64,000 bases of DNA, from assembly GCA_051453625.1 (NCBI GenBank), contig JBOZIK010000001.1:239042891-239106890 (forward strand), read 5' to 3'. Position numbers and translations under genes: made by a program. The stretch comes from Welwitschia mirabilis. Taxonomy: Eukaryota; Gnetophyta; Gnetopsida; Welwitschiales. Below are positions 11,728 to 23,985 of the stretch, one piece after another. Positions within the stretch are counted from its first letter, which is position 1, and each line of letters opens with the position of its first letter. The notes under the pieces are model-generated. The model was not told the origin of the DNA. It saw only the letters and a list, made by a program, of their open reading frames with translations, and made no database searches.

Positions 11728-12775
11728 TTTTTTACAGTGTGTATTTGTGTATGCTTTTACATTCAAATAGATTCTATTATTAATAATTAAAAAAATTAAG
11801 CATAATACATCATGCTAGTATAATGGGAGTGACCCAAAATGTTGTATCTTGTTAAAGTCTACTGTATGAAACTCAGTTGCTTTTGCAATTAAACTTAGGA
11901 ACCAAATAATAAATAATAGTGTCAGAAGATAAACTACCATGCAAAGTGTAATATGCAATCTAAACCAACATGTAATGCAAATGAATCCTAACCCTACTTA
12001 CTTTTTAGCCTTGATAAAGGCTAACCTTTATAATCTATATCACCCAAGAAATTGTCACCATATCTTGGACAACATTAGACTATAAGGAACATAAGAAATC
12101 CTACAATGAAAACAATATAAACATGTAAAGAAAACCAAGGTTTATATTAAAATGGTAATAATATTTGGGTTACAAAATAGCTAGGTATCAATGAAGGATA
12201 CTCATCCTTTTACCAAGTGCTCATCTTTCTACAACTCTTAAGATAGATCTCCTTCCTTTACTCTCTGGTTATGAGAATCTTTGGTGCATTAAAGATCAGA
12301 TGGAGAGTTAAAGGAAAACTTATTTATAGGAAAATACAATAGAAAATAATAGAAAAAAGGTGTAGTTATGCATGCTCATTAAGGACTCAGAAATGGACAA
12401 AATAGCTAAAAGAATCTATTAGTGATAGTTACATGTTAATGTTATTTGGGCTGTCATCCTGATAATAATGGGGATGACAGAACATTATAAAATATCTTTG
12501 AAAGTGATGACTCAACATTCATCATCCTGCCTATCGCGTGGATGACAAAGGGGACAACAGTCTTCTTTAATGTATTTCTTAAGGAGAAATTTAGGAGTTT
12601 TTTCATGAAAAGCTCCATTTATCAGAAAGTAATTTAAGTTCATCAAATTTGAATAATAACTACACTTTTCTGATATTTCCTCTTGTATTTCCAAAATCCT
12701 TAGAATTGCACCTAAACCTATATAAAAGTCCTACAAAACAATTCATCAAATAACTATAAATTGATAGTGCAATAA
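11728..12775 (-). repeat. LTR-like block, copy C
   Basis: It aligns with copy A (1775-2790) over about 1 kb and with copy D. It contains GATGAC motifs at 12,451-12,481 and 12,520-12,560. The upper end runs into a gap, so the true LTR terminus is not visible. It would serve as the 5' LTR of copy C and perhaps also as the 3' LTR of whatever lies above it. Confidence 0.55.
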
Positions 12776-13335
12776 NNNNNNNNNNNNNNNNNNNNNNNNN
12801 NNNNNNNNNNNNNNNNNNNNNNNNNNNNNNNNNNNNNNNNNNNNNNNNNNNNNNNNNNNNNNNNNNNNNNNNNNNNNNNNNNNNNNNNNNNNNNNNNNNN
12901 NNNNNNNNNNNNNNNNNNNNNNNNNNNNNNNNNNNNNNNNNNNNNNNNNNNNNNNNNNNNNNNNNNNNNNNNNNNNNNNNNNNNNNNNNNNNNNNNNNNN
13001 NNNNNNNNNNNNNNNNNNNNNNNNNNNNNNNNNNNNNNNNNNNNNNNNNNNNNNNNNNNNNNNNNNNNNNNNNNNNNNNNNNNNNNNNNNNNNNNNNNNN
13101 NNNNNNNNNNNNNNNNNNNNNNNNNNNNNNNNNNNNNNNNNNNNNNNNNNNNNNNNNNNNNNNNNNNNNNNNNNNNNNNNNNNNNNNNNNNNNNNNNNNN
13201 NNNNNNNNNNNNNNNNNNNNNNNNNNNNNNNNNNNNNNNNNNNNNNNNNNNNNNNNNNNNNNNNNNNNNNNNNNNNNNNNNNNNNNNNNNNNNNNNNNNN
13301 NNNNNNNNNNNNNNNNNNNNNNNNNNNNNNNNNNN
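12776..13335. other. Assembly gap, 560 N
   Basis: The flanks repeat: 12,711-12,775 and 13,336-13,400 are the same 65 bases with one mismatch. Confidence 0.95.
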
Positions 13336-13400
13336 CCTAAACCTATATAAAAGTCCTACAAAACAATTCATCAAATAACTATAAATTGATAGTGAAATAA

Positions 13401-14160
13401 TAATCCATGAAAGATGATTAGAATTCATTAAAATAATCGTAGGATGTTTTACTAGATGAGGTGAAATTTCTAAGATATTGCAAATCATCATTGTCATTTT
13501 CATTTGAAGCTTAAAAAGACAGAGGAGAAAATTAAGAATATTAAAAAGAGAAATGGACCTAGTTACTAGTCTCAACATTATTTAGAATTCCCTAAAATTT
13601 TTCTTTAAATATTCCTTTAAGTGTTTTATTTCCATTATTCTTAGAATTTCTATTATTTCTCCTCCTTTCTTCAACTTTCATTTTAGTCAATATTACTTAA
13701 AGTAATTTTTTATCATTATTACTAGGAGTAGATGAGAAGGATGAACAAAAGAATCCTCGATTTTAAGTTCTATAACATCATTACAAAATTAAAAAAAAGA
13801 TTTTTATTTTTTACATATCCTTTTAGTAATTAACTCTCTAACAGTAATGTTTACATTTTAATTATAGCTTTCTATAATGATTGTATTAAGTAAGAATAAT
13901 CATTAATGAAGAAGGGATAAAACAATTTTTCTCCTCTTTTATTATTTTTAAAACTACTCTTTGAAAAATTTGGATCTAATATAATAAAAATGGAAAAAAT
14001 TTTAAAATATTGAAAATTATACACTTGTGGTATGCATACATAAATTTTATTTTTAATCAAGTAAGCCTTTATGATGTTTTTCTTGATTAAGCTTAGTTTC
14101 CTTAGATATTTTAGCTTTTCAATAGATTTTATTACATTCTTTCACGTTCAAAAAAATGTT
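13401..14160. other. Unrecognised AT-rich stretch
   Basis: I see no coding signal. From its position it should be internal sequence of the minus-oriented element whose LTR is copy D, but I find no gag motif in it. Confidence 0.4.
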
Positions 14161-14578
14161 TTCCGATTTATCATTTCAATTATCATTTGGAAAATATCTT
14201 AGATGACTAAAAAATAGAGTCATAAAAAATAGACTAGAAACACACTATTAGTCATCTTCCTTTATTATTCAGATGATACATAAGATGATATTGACTTATT
14301 ATGCTGTGGAAAATCAAAAGCAATACTACAAAATATAACAGAAAAAAAAAAAGACTAACCTTAGTTCATGGTCCAGTTGTATTGTTTGGATGATAGAGAG
14401 GACGACTGGTCAAAAAATGTGGAATAACAAATGAAACATATGGAAGAAAATACTATGATATTTATACTAAAAATATAGTACTATTGCAAAGAAAAATCTA
14501 AACCAAAATATAAAGCACTTTATTGGATAATGACAAACCTTAAGCTTCTTACGGCCTTTCTCAATAATGACACCAAGA
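14161..14578 (-). other. Leader-like region with primer-site candidate, copy D
   Basis: This corresponds to the leader of copy C and carries GATGAC motifs at 14,250-14,289 and 14,369-14,407. Its upper end reads CTCAATAATGACACCAAGA, resembling the reverse complement of a tRNA-Met primer site (GCTCTGATACCA) next to a TGTTATAA LTR-like start at about 14,579. Confidence 0.45.
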
Positions 14579-15818
14579 TGTTATAAAGCATATTTATGCA
14601 ATTATTACATCCTTTATCAAATCTTATCAATCACAAATATTTACACAACATGCATACTAGTATAGATGGGAGTTAACCTGAATATGATAATTCATTAAAG
14701 GTACTAGGCTCAAAGCTAGAGAATTAATTTAAGTGATGTATTTTTGTATTTTTAATTTATGATTCAATAATAAAAATAAATAATGTAAGAAAATAAATAG
14801 AGTATGAAATGAAAATGAAATCTACTCTAAATGCAATATCTATTTGACTACTAAGTCTCTATTACCTTTATAATCTAAATCAATTAATACAACTATTACT
14901 AATCCTAACCAACCTAGGATATCAAGTATATTAAACAAAATATGGAAAACATTTAATAATTAATCTAGAAAATATAAAATACAATGTAATGTAAATCTTA
15001 AACTAATTATTCCAACGTTAATAAAGGTTTTCCTTAATGACTTATATATTAATTATGAAACTATCATGAAATTACAATTAACATAAATCATAAGGAACAT
15101 GCACATGGACAAAACTAAAAAAAGATTTTTATTAGAAACAAATCAACATTCTATTATAAAGCTGCAATACCTAAATGAAGCAGACATGGCCCAATACCAG
15201 GAATGACTCCTCTTTACAACTAATGAGTAGATGTCCTACCCTTTAATATCCTATCATGATATTTTTAAATGCCATAGAAGATAAACTCAAAGTGAGGGTG
15301 AAGGCGGTATTTATTTATGACTATAGACTTTAAAAACAAAAAATATAATAGACCTAACTAAATTTCTAATGGTTCATAAGAATTGTATGATAATTGCATA
15401 AGTTAGGTAAAGTTTAATGCATTAATCAAAAATTAGTGATCATCCTATATGTCATCCAAACAATGGTGGAAATGATGAAATATCAAGAGAGATTCCAAAT
15501 TAGCTTCCACCTTTGTTCTAATTATCATCCTTTTTAGCACACATGTATTGTTATATAGATGATCATCTAGATGCTGATGTGAATGATGAAATTTTTAAAC
15601 TCTTTAATGTAATGAATTTAACCTTATAGATCATTAATTCCTTCTCAAAATGTAAAGTGTTAGAATTAATCTAAAATGCCTCCAAATATGCTTGTTCTTA
15701 TGCATTTCTATGATTTTCTCCCTAACACTTAGTAATCATTATTTTTTGCTTAAATCTATTTAAATGTCCTACAAAACTACTCAAAATACCCCATCAAAAA
15801 CATATAATTTAGCATCAC
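14579..15818 (-). repeat. LTR-like block, copy D
   Basis: This is a more diverged relative of copies A and C. It shares the ACTAGTATAGATGGGAGT segment near 14,654 and the GTCCTACAAAACTACTCAAA segment near 15,769. GATGAC motifs lie at 15,437-15,478 and, less clearly, 15,520-15,590. It probably ends near TTAGCATCA at 15,818. Confidence 0.5.
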
Positions 15819-15869
15819 CAAAAAAACTACTTAGGTTGATAATGCTTCGCTTTGTGATTAATTTGGGCT

Positions 15870-16110
15870 TCTTAGTTAGTAGTATGACACTCTTTTAGGT
15901 TATTGGTTCATGCTTTTGTCTTAAGAACTGTTTAGTTTATTACTATGTTATTCAAGATTATTAAAATGTATCTGGTTAGTAGTGTAGTACTTCTTTATAT
16001 TTCTAATTAATCCTTTATCTTTCTTTATTATCAATGTTAACAGTGTATCAATCCATAAGCACTAGAATCTTTCTAGTTAGTAATGTAACATCCCCTTATG
16101 ATTTCAAGCT
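15870..16110. repeat. Degenerate repeats of about 100 bp period
   Basis: Three related segments, each with a TTAGTTAGTAGTGTGACAC-like core, start near 15,875, 15,973 and 16,075. The last two are followed by CTTTATATTTC- or CCTTATGATTTC-like runs. A fourth weak relative overlaps the LTR edge near 16,250. They look like decayed LTR-end duplications or a minisatellite. Confidence 0.45.
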
Positions 16111-16247
16111 ATTAATGCCTACTATTATTTCCTATAGTCTTTTGTTTATATTTCTGCTTTTTTGCAATTATTATAAGAACTTGTCTTTTATCATTACTGA
16201 TATGTTTGTTTTTAAAAAATGATTTTTATGGATTATGGACTAATTTT

Positions 16248-16262
16248 CTTTGATGCTAACTA
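16248..16262 (-). promoter_or_regulatory. Primer-binding-site-like sequence (tRNA-Met type)
   Basis: Plus-strand CTTTGATGCTAAC followed by TATGACATTCCC resembles the common plant gypsy arrangement GCTCTGATACCAAC followed by the reverse-complemented LTR end. It implies a minus-oriented LTR starting near 16,263. Confidence 0.5.
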
Positions 16263-16880
16263 TGACATTCCCAATTTTGTTTATAAAAATTAGAATTAAA
16301 AGGTTTTAATAATAAATAAAAATATCATTTAAAAAAGTAAAAACTAAAGAATAATTAGATCTTTATTAAAATAAGTGACAAAATTATAAATCAAAGAAAA
16401 TAAGATACTCATCTTTATTGCATAATTATCTAGAGAAAAATGTGTGGTACTCAATGCCAAATGCAAGGTCTTTGGTGTGTTGGTCTAGTCAAGTTATACT
16501 ACCTTTACGTTCTACTCCATGGACCCACTAGGACATGAGACTACCTTATTAAGCACTTAATATGCCCCTGTGCAAATCAGATGCATGCCCTTCACTTCCT
16601 TAAACACCTAATTTAACCATGATGAAATGACATTACACTTAAAAATAATTATTCTATAAGGGTTACACCCCTTGAATAGTCATAAAAATATTTAACAATT
16701 TATTTAACAAATAACTAAATTATTATAACATGTGATAGTTTACAAAAAAATCTTTTGGAATCATTACATTACACATTGATCCTATGTCATAATGTTGCAA
16801 ATCCTACTACTGACCTGTAAAATGATAATGTGAATGAATATTATTAATAAAACTAAATTTCTATTTCTAAGCATATATAT
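16263..16880 (-). repeat. LTR-like arm, left, inverted relative to 21.8-22.3 kb
   Basis: About 540 bases of this arm match the reverse complement of about 21,780-22,313. Shared pieces include TTTATAAAAATTAGA, AAAGAAAATAAGATACTCAT and CATGATGAAATGACAT. Its outer edge sits next to a primer-site-like sequence, so it reads as a 5' LTR in minus orientation with almost no internal region left below it. Confidence 0.6.
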
Positions 16881-17879
16881 TCATAAAAATGTAATAATTA
16901 TTAATTAGGAATCCTAAACATGGCCTAGATAACTTGATTTGAATGTCAATTTTTGCATGTTAACACTTATCTTTAACATTATTATTATTACGAACTTGAA
17001 TGCTCATTGTTGATGTTATTTCTATATTAATTTTAGTTTTTGATTTCTATTTTGGCAGATTTTTTTGAATTTTTTATAATTACTTCATTAAACATCTAAT
17101 TAGTTAATACATGATATCTTTCTCCTACATTCATGATTAGTATCTAATTAAATCATACATTGTTGATTACATGTCATCAAATGATTGCTTTTGTTTTTTT
17201 TTAAGACTAGTAATGTATTCTTCAATTGATGATTCTTTGAAATTAGATTCAATTACTTCATCTTCATTTTTTTCTCCTACTTCATTTGCTAGATTAAATC
17301 TAAAATCCTTACATCATAATTTATTTTATCATAGTTTGGATATAGTGAATACTAATATTTTAACCCTATTAATAAAAAACCTTTATATAAAAATTAGTTT
17401 TGTTAATGGTTTCATAAGGGCCATAATGATTAATTCTCATATTTTTGATCATTAGATAAAACATACACATGAGTTTCATAAGGATCAACTTTATCCCAAT
17501 CTGTATTTATAAAGAATTCATTTTTAAAAATGTCTACATACCTCTAGATAGGATTTATGATATGAATCTTCCATATCTTCATTGCCATAATGGTAATTCT
17601 TATTCAACAACTTTTTTGATATAATGATTTAATCAAAGAGTCCATACAAAGATTTTAAATAATGACTTGGGTCATCTACATTGTATATCTATCAGTATCA
17701 TGCTTGCATACTTTTCTTTAATAATTAAGTTTTGTTTGTTTGTAAATTCTATTGTTAAGATATTTTGAATTAAATTTTCATGACTTAAGACAAGTTTTAT
17801 TTTAATTCATATTATGATATAAAGTATTATTAGTAGATATTCTTAACTACTTGTGAATTCAAAATTATTTATTTGTAGA
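16881..17879. other. AT-rich stretch with a 94-codon open frame, unassigned
   Basis: The plus strand is open at 17,171-17,455 (94 codons), but its amino-acid make-up (many Ser, Leu, Phe, Ile) looks incidental. On the minus strand the same stretch could be the C-terminal end of the pararetrovirus-like polyprotein next door. I cannot assign a domain. Confidence 0.35.
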
Positions 17880-20800
17880 AGATTGATTTAAAATTTAAAT
17901 AATATATGTGAATAATAAAATATTAATCATTCAATGTTTCATGATATTTATCAAGTGATTTAACTAATGTAAGAATCCTTTTCAATGATAAAATCATTGT
18001 TTCTACTTTATTGAATTCTAAAAACAAAAATCCACATAATTCTTGTTGTAGATCATATTTTCAAAATAATTCTAATTAGTAGAAATAATTTGAAGCATCC
18101 AAAAAAATAAATTCCAAAGATGATAGATTTTAGTATTTATGATTAAATAATTATAGCTCTCTTGAAGATTGGTTTATTCACTTATAAGGTTTTTATTTCA
18201 TTTTTTCTTAAATGTATTTAGTTTTTGCTATGACTCTAGGAATGAAATGTTTTACGTAATTAATGATTCATAAAAATATTTCACATCAATTTTTATTAGA
18301 TAACTTATGTAAAAAACTATTATTTTATCTATGACTTAAGGGCATATTTTAATATTTCTCATATTTAGTTTAAACTCCCAAAAACTCCATATCTATGCAT
18401 GTAATTTGAAATTTATGACTGTCAAAGTAATTCTATTTTATAAAGTTTGTAGAATTTTCAAAACTATTGAAGATGATTTCTATGTTAAGCTAGTTTCATA
18501 GGAAATAATAAAATCTCATTAATGTAATTTGTAATAAATCCTCTATAGATCTTAAAGATAATATATATTCATCTTTTAAATTTACATGGAATATTGTTTA
18601 ATTCAAATGGCATAATAATCCACTGATATAATTCTAATGGAGTATAAAATATTATCTTATGAATAATACAATTCTAAATTCAGATCTTATGATATTTGCT
18701 TTTGTAATAAAATTTAAACAAGATCTTTTATTTGAATCATTTATTTAATTAATTATTTTTTATTTGGTAATAACAATTTAATGTCTATCATAACATCATC
18801 AAATGATGACTATTATTCGTTTATCTATTTTTATCCTATATGATTCCTTATAATAAAACATGGACATGCCTAATTAGGATGAGATGAATAGACTAGTCTC
18901 TTATTAGTAAGTTCTTACACTTATTGGAATATCTCTTCCTAATTTGATTTATTTAGTTTAATAATTACAAATTATACTAACATATCTTGAACTATAGGGA
19001 TTTGTATTTCTAAACTACTCTTATTTTAAAGGGTAATTACAATAGTAACCGTTCAACTTCTAAGTCACCTACTAAGGTGTTCTTAGCTCCTTTGAATGAC
19101 ATTCTCATTTCATCTATTTTAATAATTGATATTTTTTTCATTTAAATCTTTTTATACATTTTGCAATTATTAATATTTGGTTCTATATAAAATAGTTTTA
19201 ATTCCTTATAAGTTTCTTTTAAATCTCTAGATACTAATAGTTTTTTGCCTTTATAAGTTAAAATGATTATATCATCGATGAATGTTACTAGATGAAAATG
19301 TTAAATAAATTTTATTATTAGTCCCATGTTATTTATAGAATAATCAACCTAAATTAAATCTATTAATCTTAATTTATTTTTATATTTAGAATATAACATT
19401 TACCACTAGTTCATTGAGTTCTGTTTTTTCATTCATTATCTTTATGTGATAGGGATTTTATAAGCTAACCCAACATTCTGTACAAATTGATTAATTATAA
19501 AAATTAAAAAAGTTTCCTATCTACAAATTCTTTAAATTTTTGAAAACTATTCTAATGTTTAGTATGTTTAGGAATCAAGAAAGCTACCAAATTAGATAAT
19601 GCCTTTTTTAATTAAGTTTTTAATAAGATTTATTGTTAACCTTTTTTTGTTGTTTTTTGAATTTTTGTTTTTAGATTAAAACATTCTTCTTTGATGAGGT
19701 ATTAAGAAATGAATTAAATCCTATGTTTTTATTTCATTCATATAAACTAGGACATGATTAATATTTGGATTCTTCATTCCATAATGAATAAATGTTGCTT
19801 CATTTCTTTATTTTTTACTTTGTTGCAATCTTCTTCTTGTATAATACTACCATGGATTATTATATTCTTCAGATTCTTATTTTAACTTTGAGCTTAAAAT
19901 AGTTTTGTATTGCTCAGATTCTACTATTATGTTCATTTTTTCATGGATGGAATGTTCCATCTCTTTGTAGTCATCTACTTCATAGTCAATTTAGACTATT
20001 TGAAATATCTTACCTTGTTCTAGAGAATTTTATTCACATGATTCTTATAAATCTATAAGTTAATACTATTGATAAATGTCTTTATCTTTAAATAATTTTT
20101 TAACATTTTTTAAAGCTTTAGGATATCTATTTACATAGTGTTCATTTTATTTACATGTATAATAATAATCATTTTTCAAATTGGATTGGATAGAAAATTG
20201 TCTTCTTTTTCATTTTTTTCAATCTTACATTCCTTTTTATTTTACATCTAATGAGGTAATTATTTATTTTTCCTCTTTATATATTTTCATAAATTTATAT
20301 TGACACTTTAAATAAATGCTTTAGAGCTATTAGATTTTCTAGATCTTATCAATTTCATTTTAGAAATAATGTACCATAACTAGAAGATACATTTTTATAC
20401 TTATTTATTTGCTTTACTTAGTATATTTAAAATCATTTTGCTAATAAATTAAGTGAAAAACCAAAAAACATGGCATTTGTTACTAGATATTAAAATATAG
20501 TAAGCTTGTATCCATTTCAAAACATAATCTTTTACATACTCTTCAAAATTTCATAGATCACATAAAAGAAAAAAATGTCAAAAGTATTTTAGAAACAAGG
20601 AATTTTAATATAAGATCTAGATAGTGGCATTCATTATCTCTAAACTATAGAAAATTTGAACTATAATGGAATAAATTTGAATTTACTATAGAAAATAAAT
20701 TAACATTAACTTAAGCTTATGCAATTATGCATGATTATGAACCAAAGCAATCCACAAATGTTTTGTATTTTCTATTGAAAAATTAATATTACTAATGAAT

Positions 20801-20900
20801 CAAGTATAGGGTTTCTATCATAGTATCTAATTATTGTATTAGATAAATAAAAAAAATCCTTAAACCTAGAAAACATGCCATTCTTAGTTCTAGATAACCT
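17880..20900 (-). pseudogene. Caulimovirid-like endogenous pararetrovirus relic (CP-PR-RT-RH order)
   Basis: Minus-strand modules appear in the order of a plant pararetrovirus polyprotein. A CP-type zinc knuckle at 20,120-20,167 has its first and last Cys as Tyr. A possible aspartic protease lies at about 19,000-19,290. Reverse transcriptase at about 18,330-18,960 has the MPF of the MPFGLxNAP motif at 18,605-18,613, preceded by a Tyr-Gln-Trp context more like caulimovirids than Ty3/gypsy. The metal-binding Y-[IV]-D-D box reads Y-I-N-E at 18,515-18,526. An RNase H-like tail follows to about 17,880. In a live virus these would copy pregenomic RNA into DNA. Here many stops and lost catalytic residues make it inert. 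No movement protein is recognised. A Ty3/gypsy origin remains possible, and the start is unknown. Confidence 0.62.
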
Positions 20901-21779
20901 ATACTATAGATTATCAAGAATTAGTATGAAAATCCAAAGTTGAACAAATACATAATCATAAAGATTCTATTCTTCCTATGACATTTATTCTCAATAAATT
21001 AGTTAAACACCCATATCATCTTCAGCCCACTTCTATCAATCTAGTAAAAGATCACATGGACTTGTACATAAGGTATAGTCATGGTTACAAGCTTAAATGA
21101 ATATTAATTTTTTAAAAGTATAAAAGCACAATCAAGATCAAGGTAATAAGCATCTATGTCCAAAGAATTTCATGAATAATAAAATGAAGATGATGTGATA
21201 AAAACTAATCTTAAAAAATAATTGATGAAAAGACAAATTGTTAATCTTTTAAAAAAAGATAAGTAACCATTTAATACAATGCCATCCACTATATGTGTTA
21301 TAATTCAACCTTTAATTATGAATGTAAAAGTGTCATTTCATGTGTTATGTAATTTTTTTTATTTAAGTAAAAAAATATTTTATTAAAATCTTAAGAATTT
21401 ATAGAAGAAGGGCAAGTTCCAGATTTCATATAAAGAATTAATTCTTCACATTTTAAGCAAATCTAATGGCTATACATCATGCTATAGAATTGAAAATAAA
21501 GAAAAAAGAAGGGCACTATTAAAAACTTTTAAGAAGGATAAAAATATTATAATACTCACTATATAAGATACCATTATCATGAAACTTTCATAATTCAAAC
21601 AATAGAATGCACTTAGTAGTGTCCAATAGATTTGAAGTTCTATTTGAATAAATGAAGCTAATGCTAAAAATGAAAAGATGAAAGAAAACATCAAACAACT
21701 AAATCATTTATATATATAATTCTAGGCAAAATTAGTAATATTATAATGCTAAAAGATATGATGGAAGGACTCTCTAGTA
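20901..21779. other. AT-rich stretch, unassigned
   Basis: This lies between the pararetrovirus-like relic and the right inverted arm. It could hold the 5' part of the relic, but I recognise no movement or coat motif. Confidence 0.35.
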
Positions 21780-22313
21780 TTGTAATGATAACAAATAGGT
21801 TGGTTATATTAATTCTAAAACCTTTTTTTATGAATTATCATCTATTATACTAATTTAGTTTATTGTTAAGTAAACTAGTAAATATTATTGTAACCATTTA
21901 AGGGGAATAACTCTTATGAAATATTTATTTTGAAGGATCATGTCATTTCATCATGATTAAATAAGGTGTTTAAAAAGAAAAGGGAATTTTTCTAATTTAC
22001 ACAAGGTGATATCATGTCCTTGATAAGCTAGCCTTTCCTCCTAGTAGTTTCATATTTTAAACCTTAAACGTAATATGACATGGCTAGATCACCATACCAA
22101 AGACCTTTAATTTTGCATTGATGAAACCTTGGGTCTCTCTTTAGAGTACTATGTAATAAAGATGAGTATCTTATTTTCTTTGGTTTATAATTTTGTTACT
22201 TATTTTAATGAAGATGTAATTATTCTTCACTTTTTACTATTTTAAATGATATTTACATTTAATATTAAAATCATTTCACTCTAATTTTTATAAATGAAAT
22301 TGGTAATGTTACA
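21780..22313 (+). repeat. LTR-like arm, right, inverted partner of 16.26-16.8 kb
   Basis: This reverse-complement match to the left arm ends in AATGTTACA, the common gypsy LTR end. Its last 45 bases also resemble the end of the LTR at 24,797-26,358, so it may be the 5' LTR of the plus-strand gypsy relic that follows. Confidence 0.55.
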
Positions 22314-23985
22314 TGCAATTAATTAGAAAGATAATGGCATTAGTTGTAGGAGAAATGTACTAATCACTATGAATAGGTGAATACTTATGTTCTTGATTCT
22401 TTTTAATGTAAGAAATATATCTGAAGGATATCCTAAATTAGTTGCCAAATGATGAATCTTTTCTAATAAAATCACCTCAAATTATTCCCATGGATAAATA
22501 TGGATCCTATTAGACTCTAGAAATCATAATTTGTAACCCTAAATATGACAATAAATAGTATACTTTAATTTAACTGAGGACATATTAATTCATTATTAGA
22601 TTGTTATAGAGGAATCACTAGAGCTTTCATCATGCATTCTTTCTAAACCATCCATTTAAGATGGGCTATATTTCAATATTACATGATGTTTTCTATATTA
22701 GCATTAAATTAGTTTTTATAATTGTATGCCTTCACCCATTTAATAATAAAGTGTTGCATGTTTTTTCCTATTCATTTCTTTGATATCAAGTTGTAATTAC
22801 TTCATACTTATTATTGTTTTGTTTGTCTAAGGCATGTTAAGTACTTTGGAATTTCATGTGTGATTCTTCTTATTTGCATTTTAGCTTCATAAGTTATATA
22901 TTTATTTGATGGATCTTATGTGAAATATACTTTTCATACTTATATTATTCTTACTGTAAAGGCTAAAATTGGCTTGAAGACATTACCAACACTTATATTA
23001 TGGAGGACGTTATACCACTATGCTTGAGCTTAATTGATAGATTTAGCATGAATCATCGACTTAATGAGTTAAACTACATGAGATTAAGTAAATATTCTTG
23101 CTATCTTTGAAATAATTATGTTAAATCTTGAATCTATATTCCATTCCTATGCTTTCTCATATATTTTAAACACTATTTCTTATTATCATTTGTGCTTACT
23201 TAATTGATAGTCCATCACATCTATCCTTAATAAATAATAACATTAGGACTATACTACAAATAGAGTTCATGGTTTATTTGATAAAAGATAGATTTTTTCA
23301 TGAAATATTTCTATCCCTAAGGTGATCTTACATATTAACTTACATTGATAATAGATATAAGCATGGCTTTATCTTATCATGAACAATTGCTATACATGAC
23401 TATAAGTGGTCCTTTAAGGGATATTAAAATTGTTTGTTGGTTTTTGTCTCTTCTACATTTATATTTTTATTCACATGTAATTATAAATTCACATATTAAG
23501 GTAATTTTTGTTAGACTTCTATAGTTTTCCCCCTTTATGTCTACAAATACTCTCATCCTTTATAAGGTAGCAGATGTAACTCAAGTATATGTATCTAATA
23601 AAGAATCAAATTTCCTTAAGAATTATGAGTTTTATGTTACTAATAATATGTGTTCTTGTTACTTAGAAATAGAGAGAGATCTATTGATGGCTAAAAAGCA
23701 AGGATTTATTTGTATGTTTATAAAAACCTAGCTTAAATCTTATTTGGAATTCAATATTTTAGAACTAGTTCTCTCTAAAGTGGATTTTTCAAGGAAACTC
23801 TACTAAATCTTCTATGCATATATGTCTCTTCTTCATTACTTATTTTAGTCTTAAGAAGCTCCTTTTACATTTTTCATCTAGTAACAAAATTTGTAAAAAA
23901 TATTAAATTCCTATGAAAGTACATGATCATTTCCTCAAATGAAGTAAGTTAAAATAATTTCATGTTGCACCTCCTAGTTATTAAT
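22314..23985. other. No recognised gene
   Basis: If 21.8-22.3 kb is a 5' LTR, this is the leader of the following gypsy relic, but no clear primer site follows the LTR end. A 64-codon plus-strand frame at 23,537-23,731 has no family I recognise. Confidence 0.35.

Noticed and set aside
1615-15590. The repeated GATGAC motif as a CRISPR-like array
   Set aside because: Copies are imperfect, unevenly spaced by tens to thousands of bases, and sit in plant retroelement DNA. There are no regular spacers and no cas genes.
17171-17455. 94-codon plus-strand frame as a host gene
   Set aside because: Composition is what AT-rich random sequence gives, there is no motif, and it lies opposite the probable tail of the pararetrovirus-like polyprotein.
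18300-18960. Assigning the minus-strand RT simply to Ty3/gypsy
   Set aside because: The context of the MPF motif (Tyr-Gln-Trp before it) and the coat-type knuckle upstream fit caulimovirids better. I keep gypsy as an alternative and lowered the confidence accordingly.
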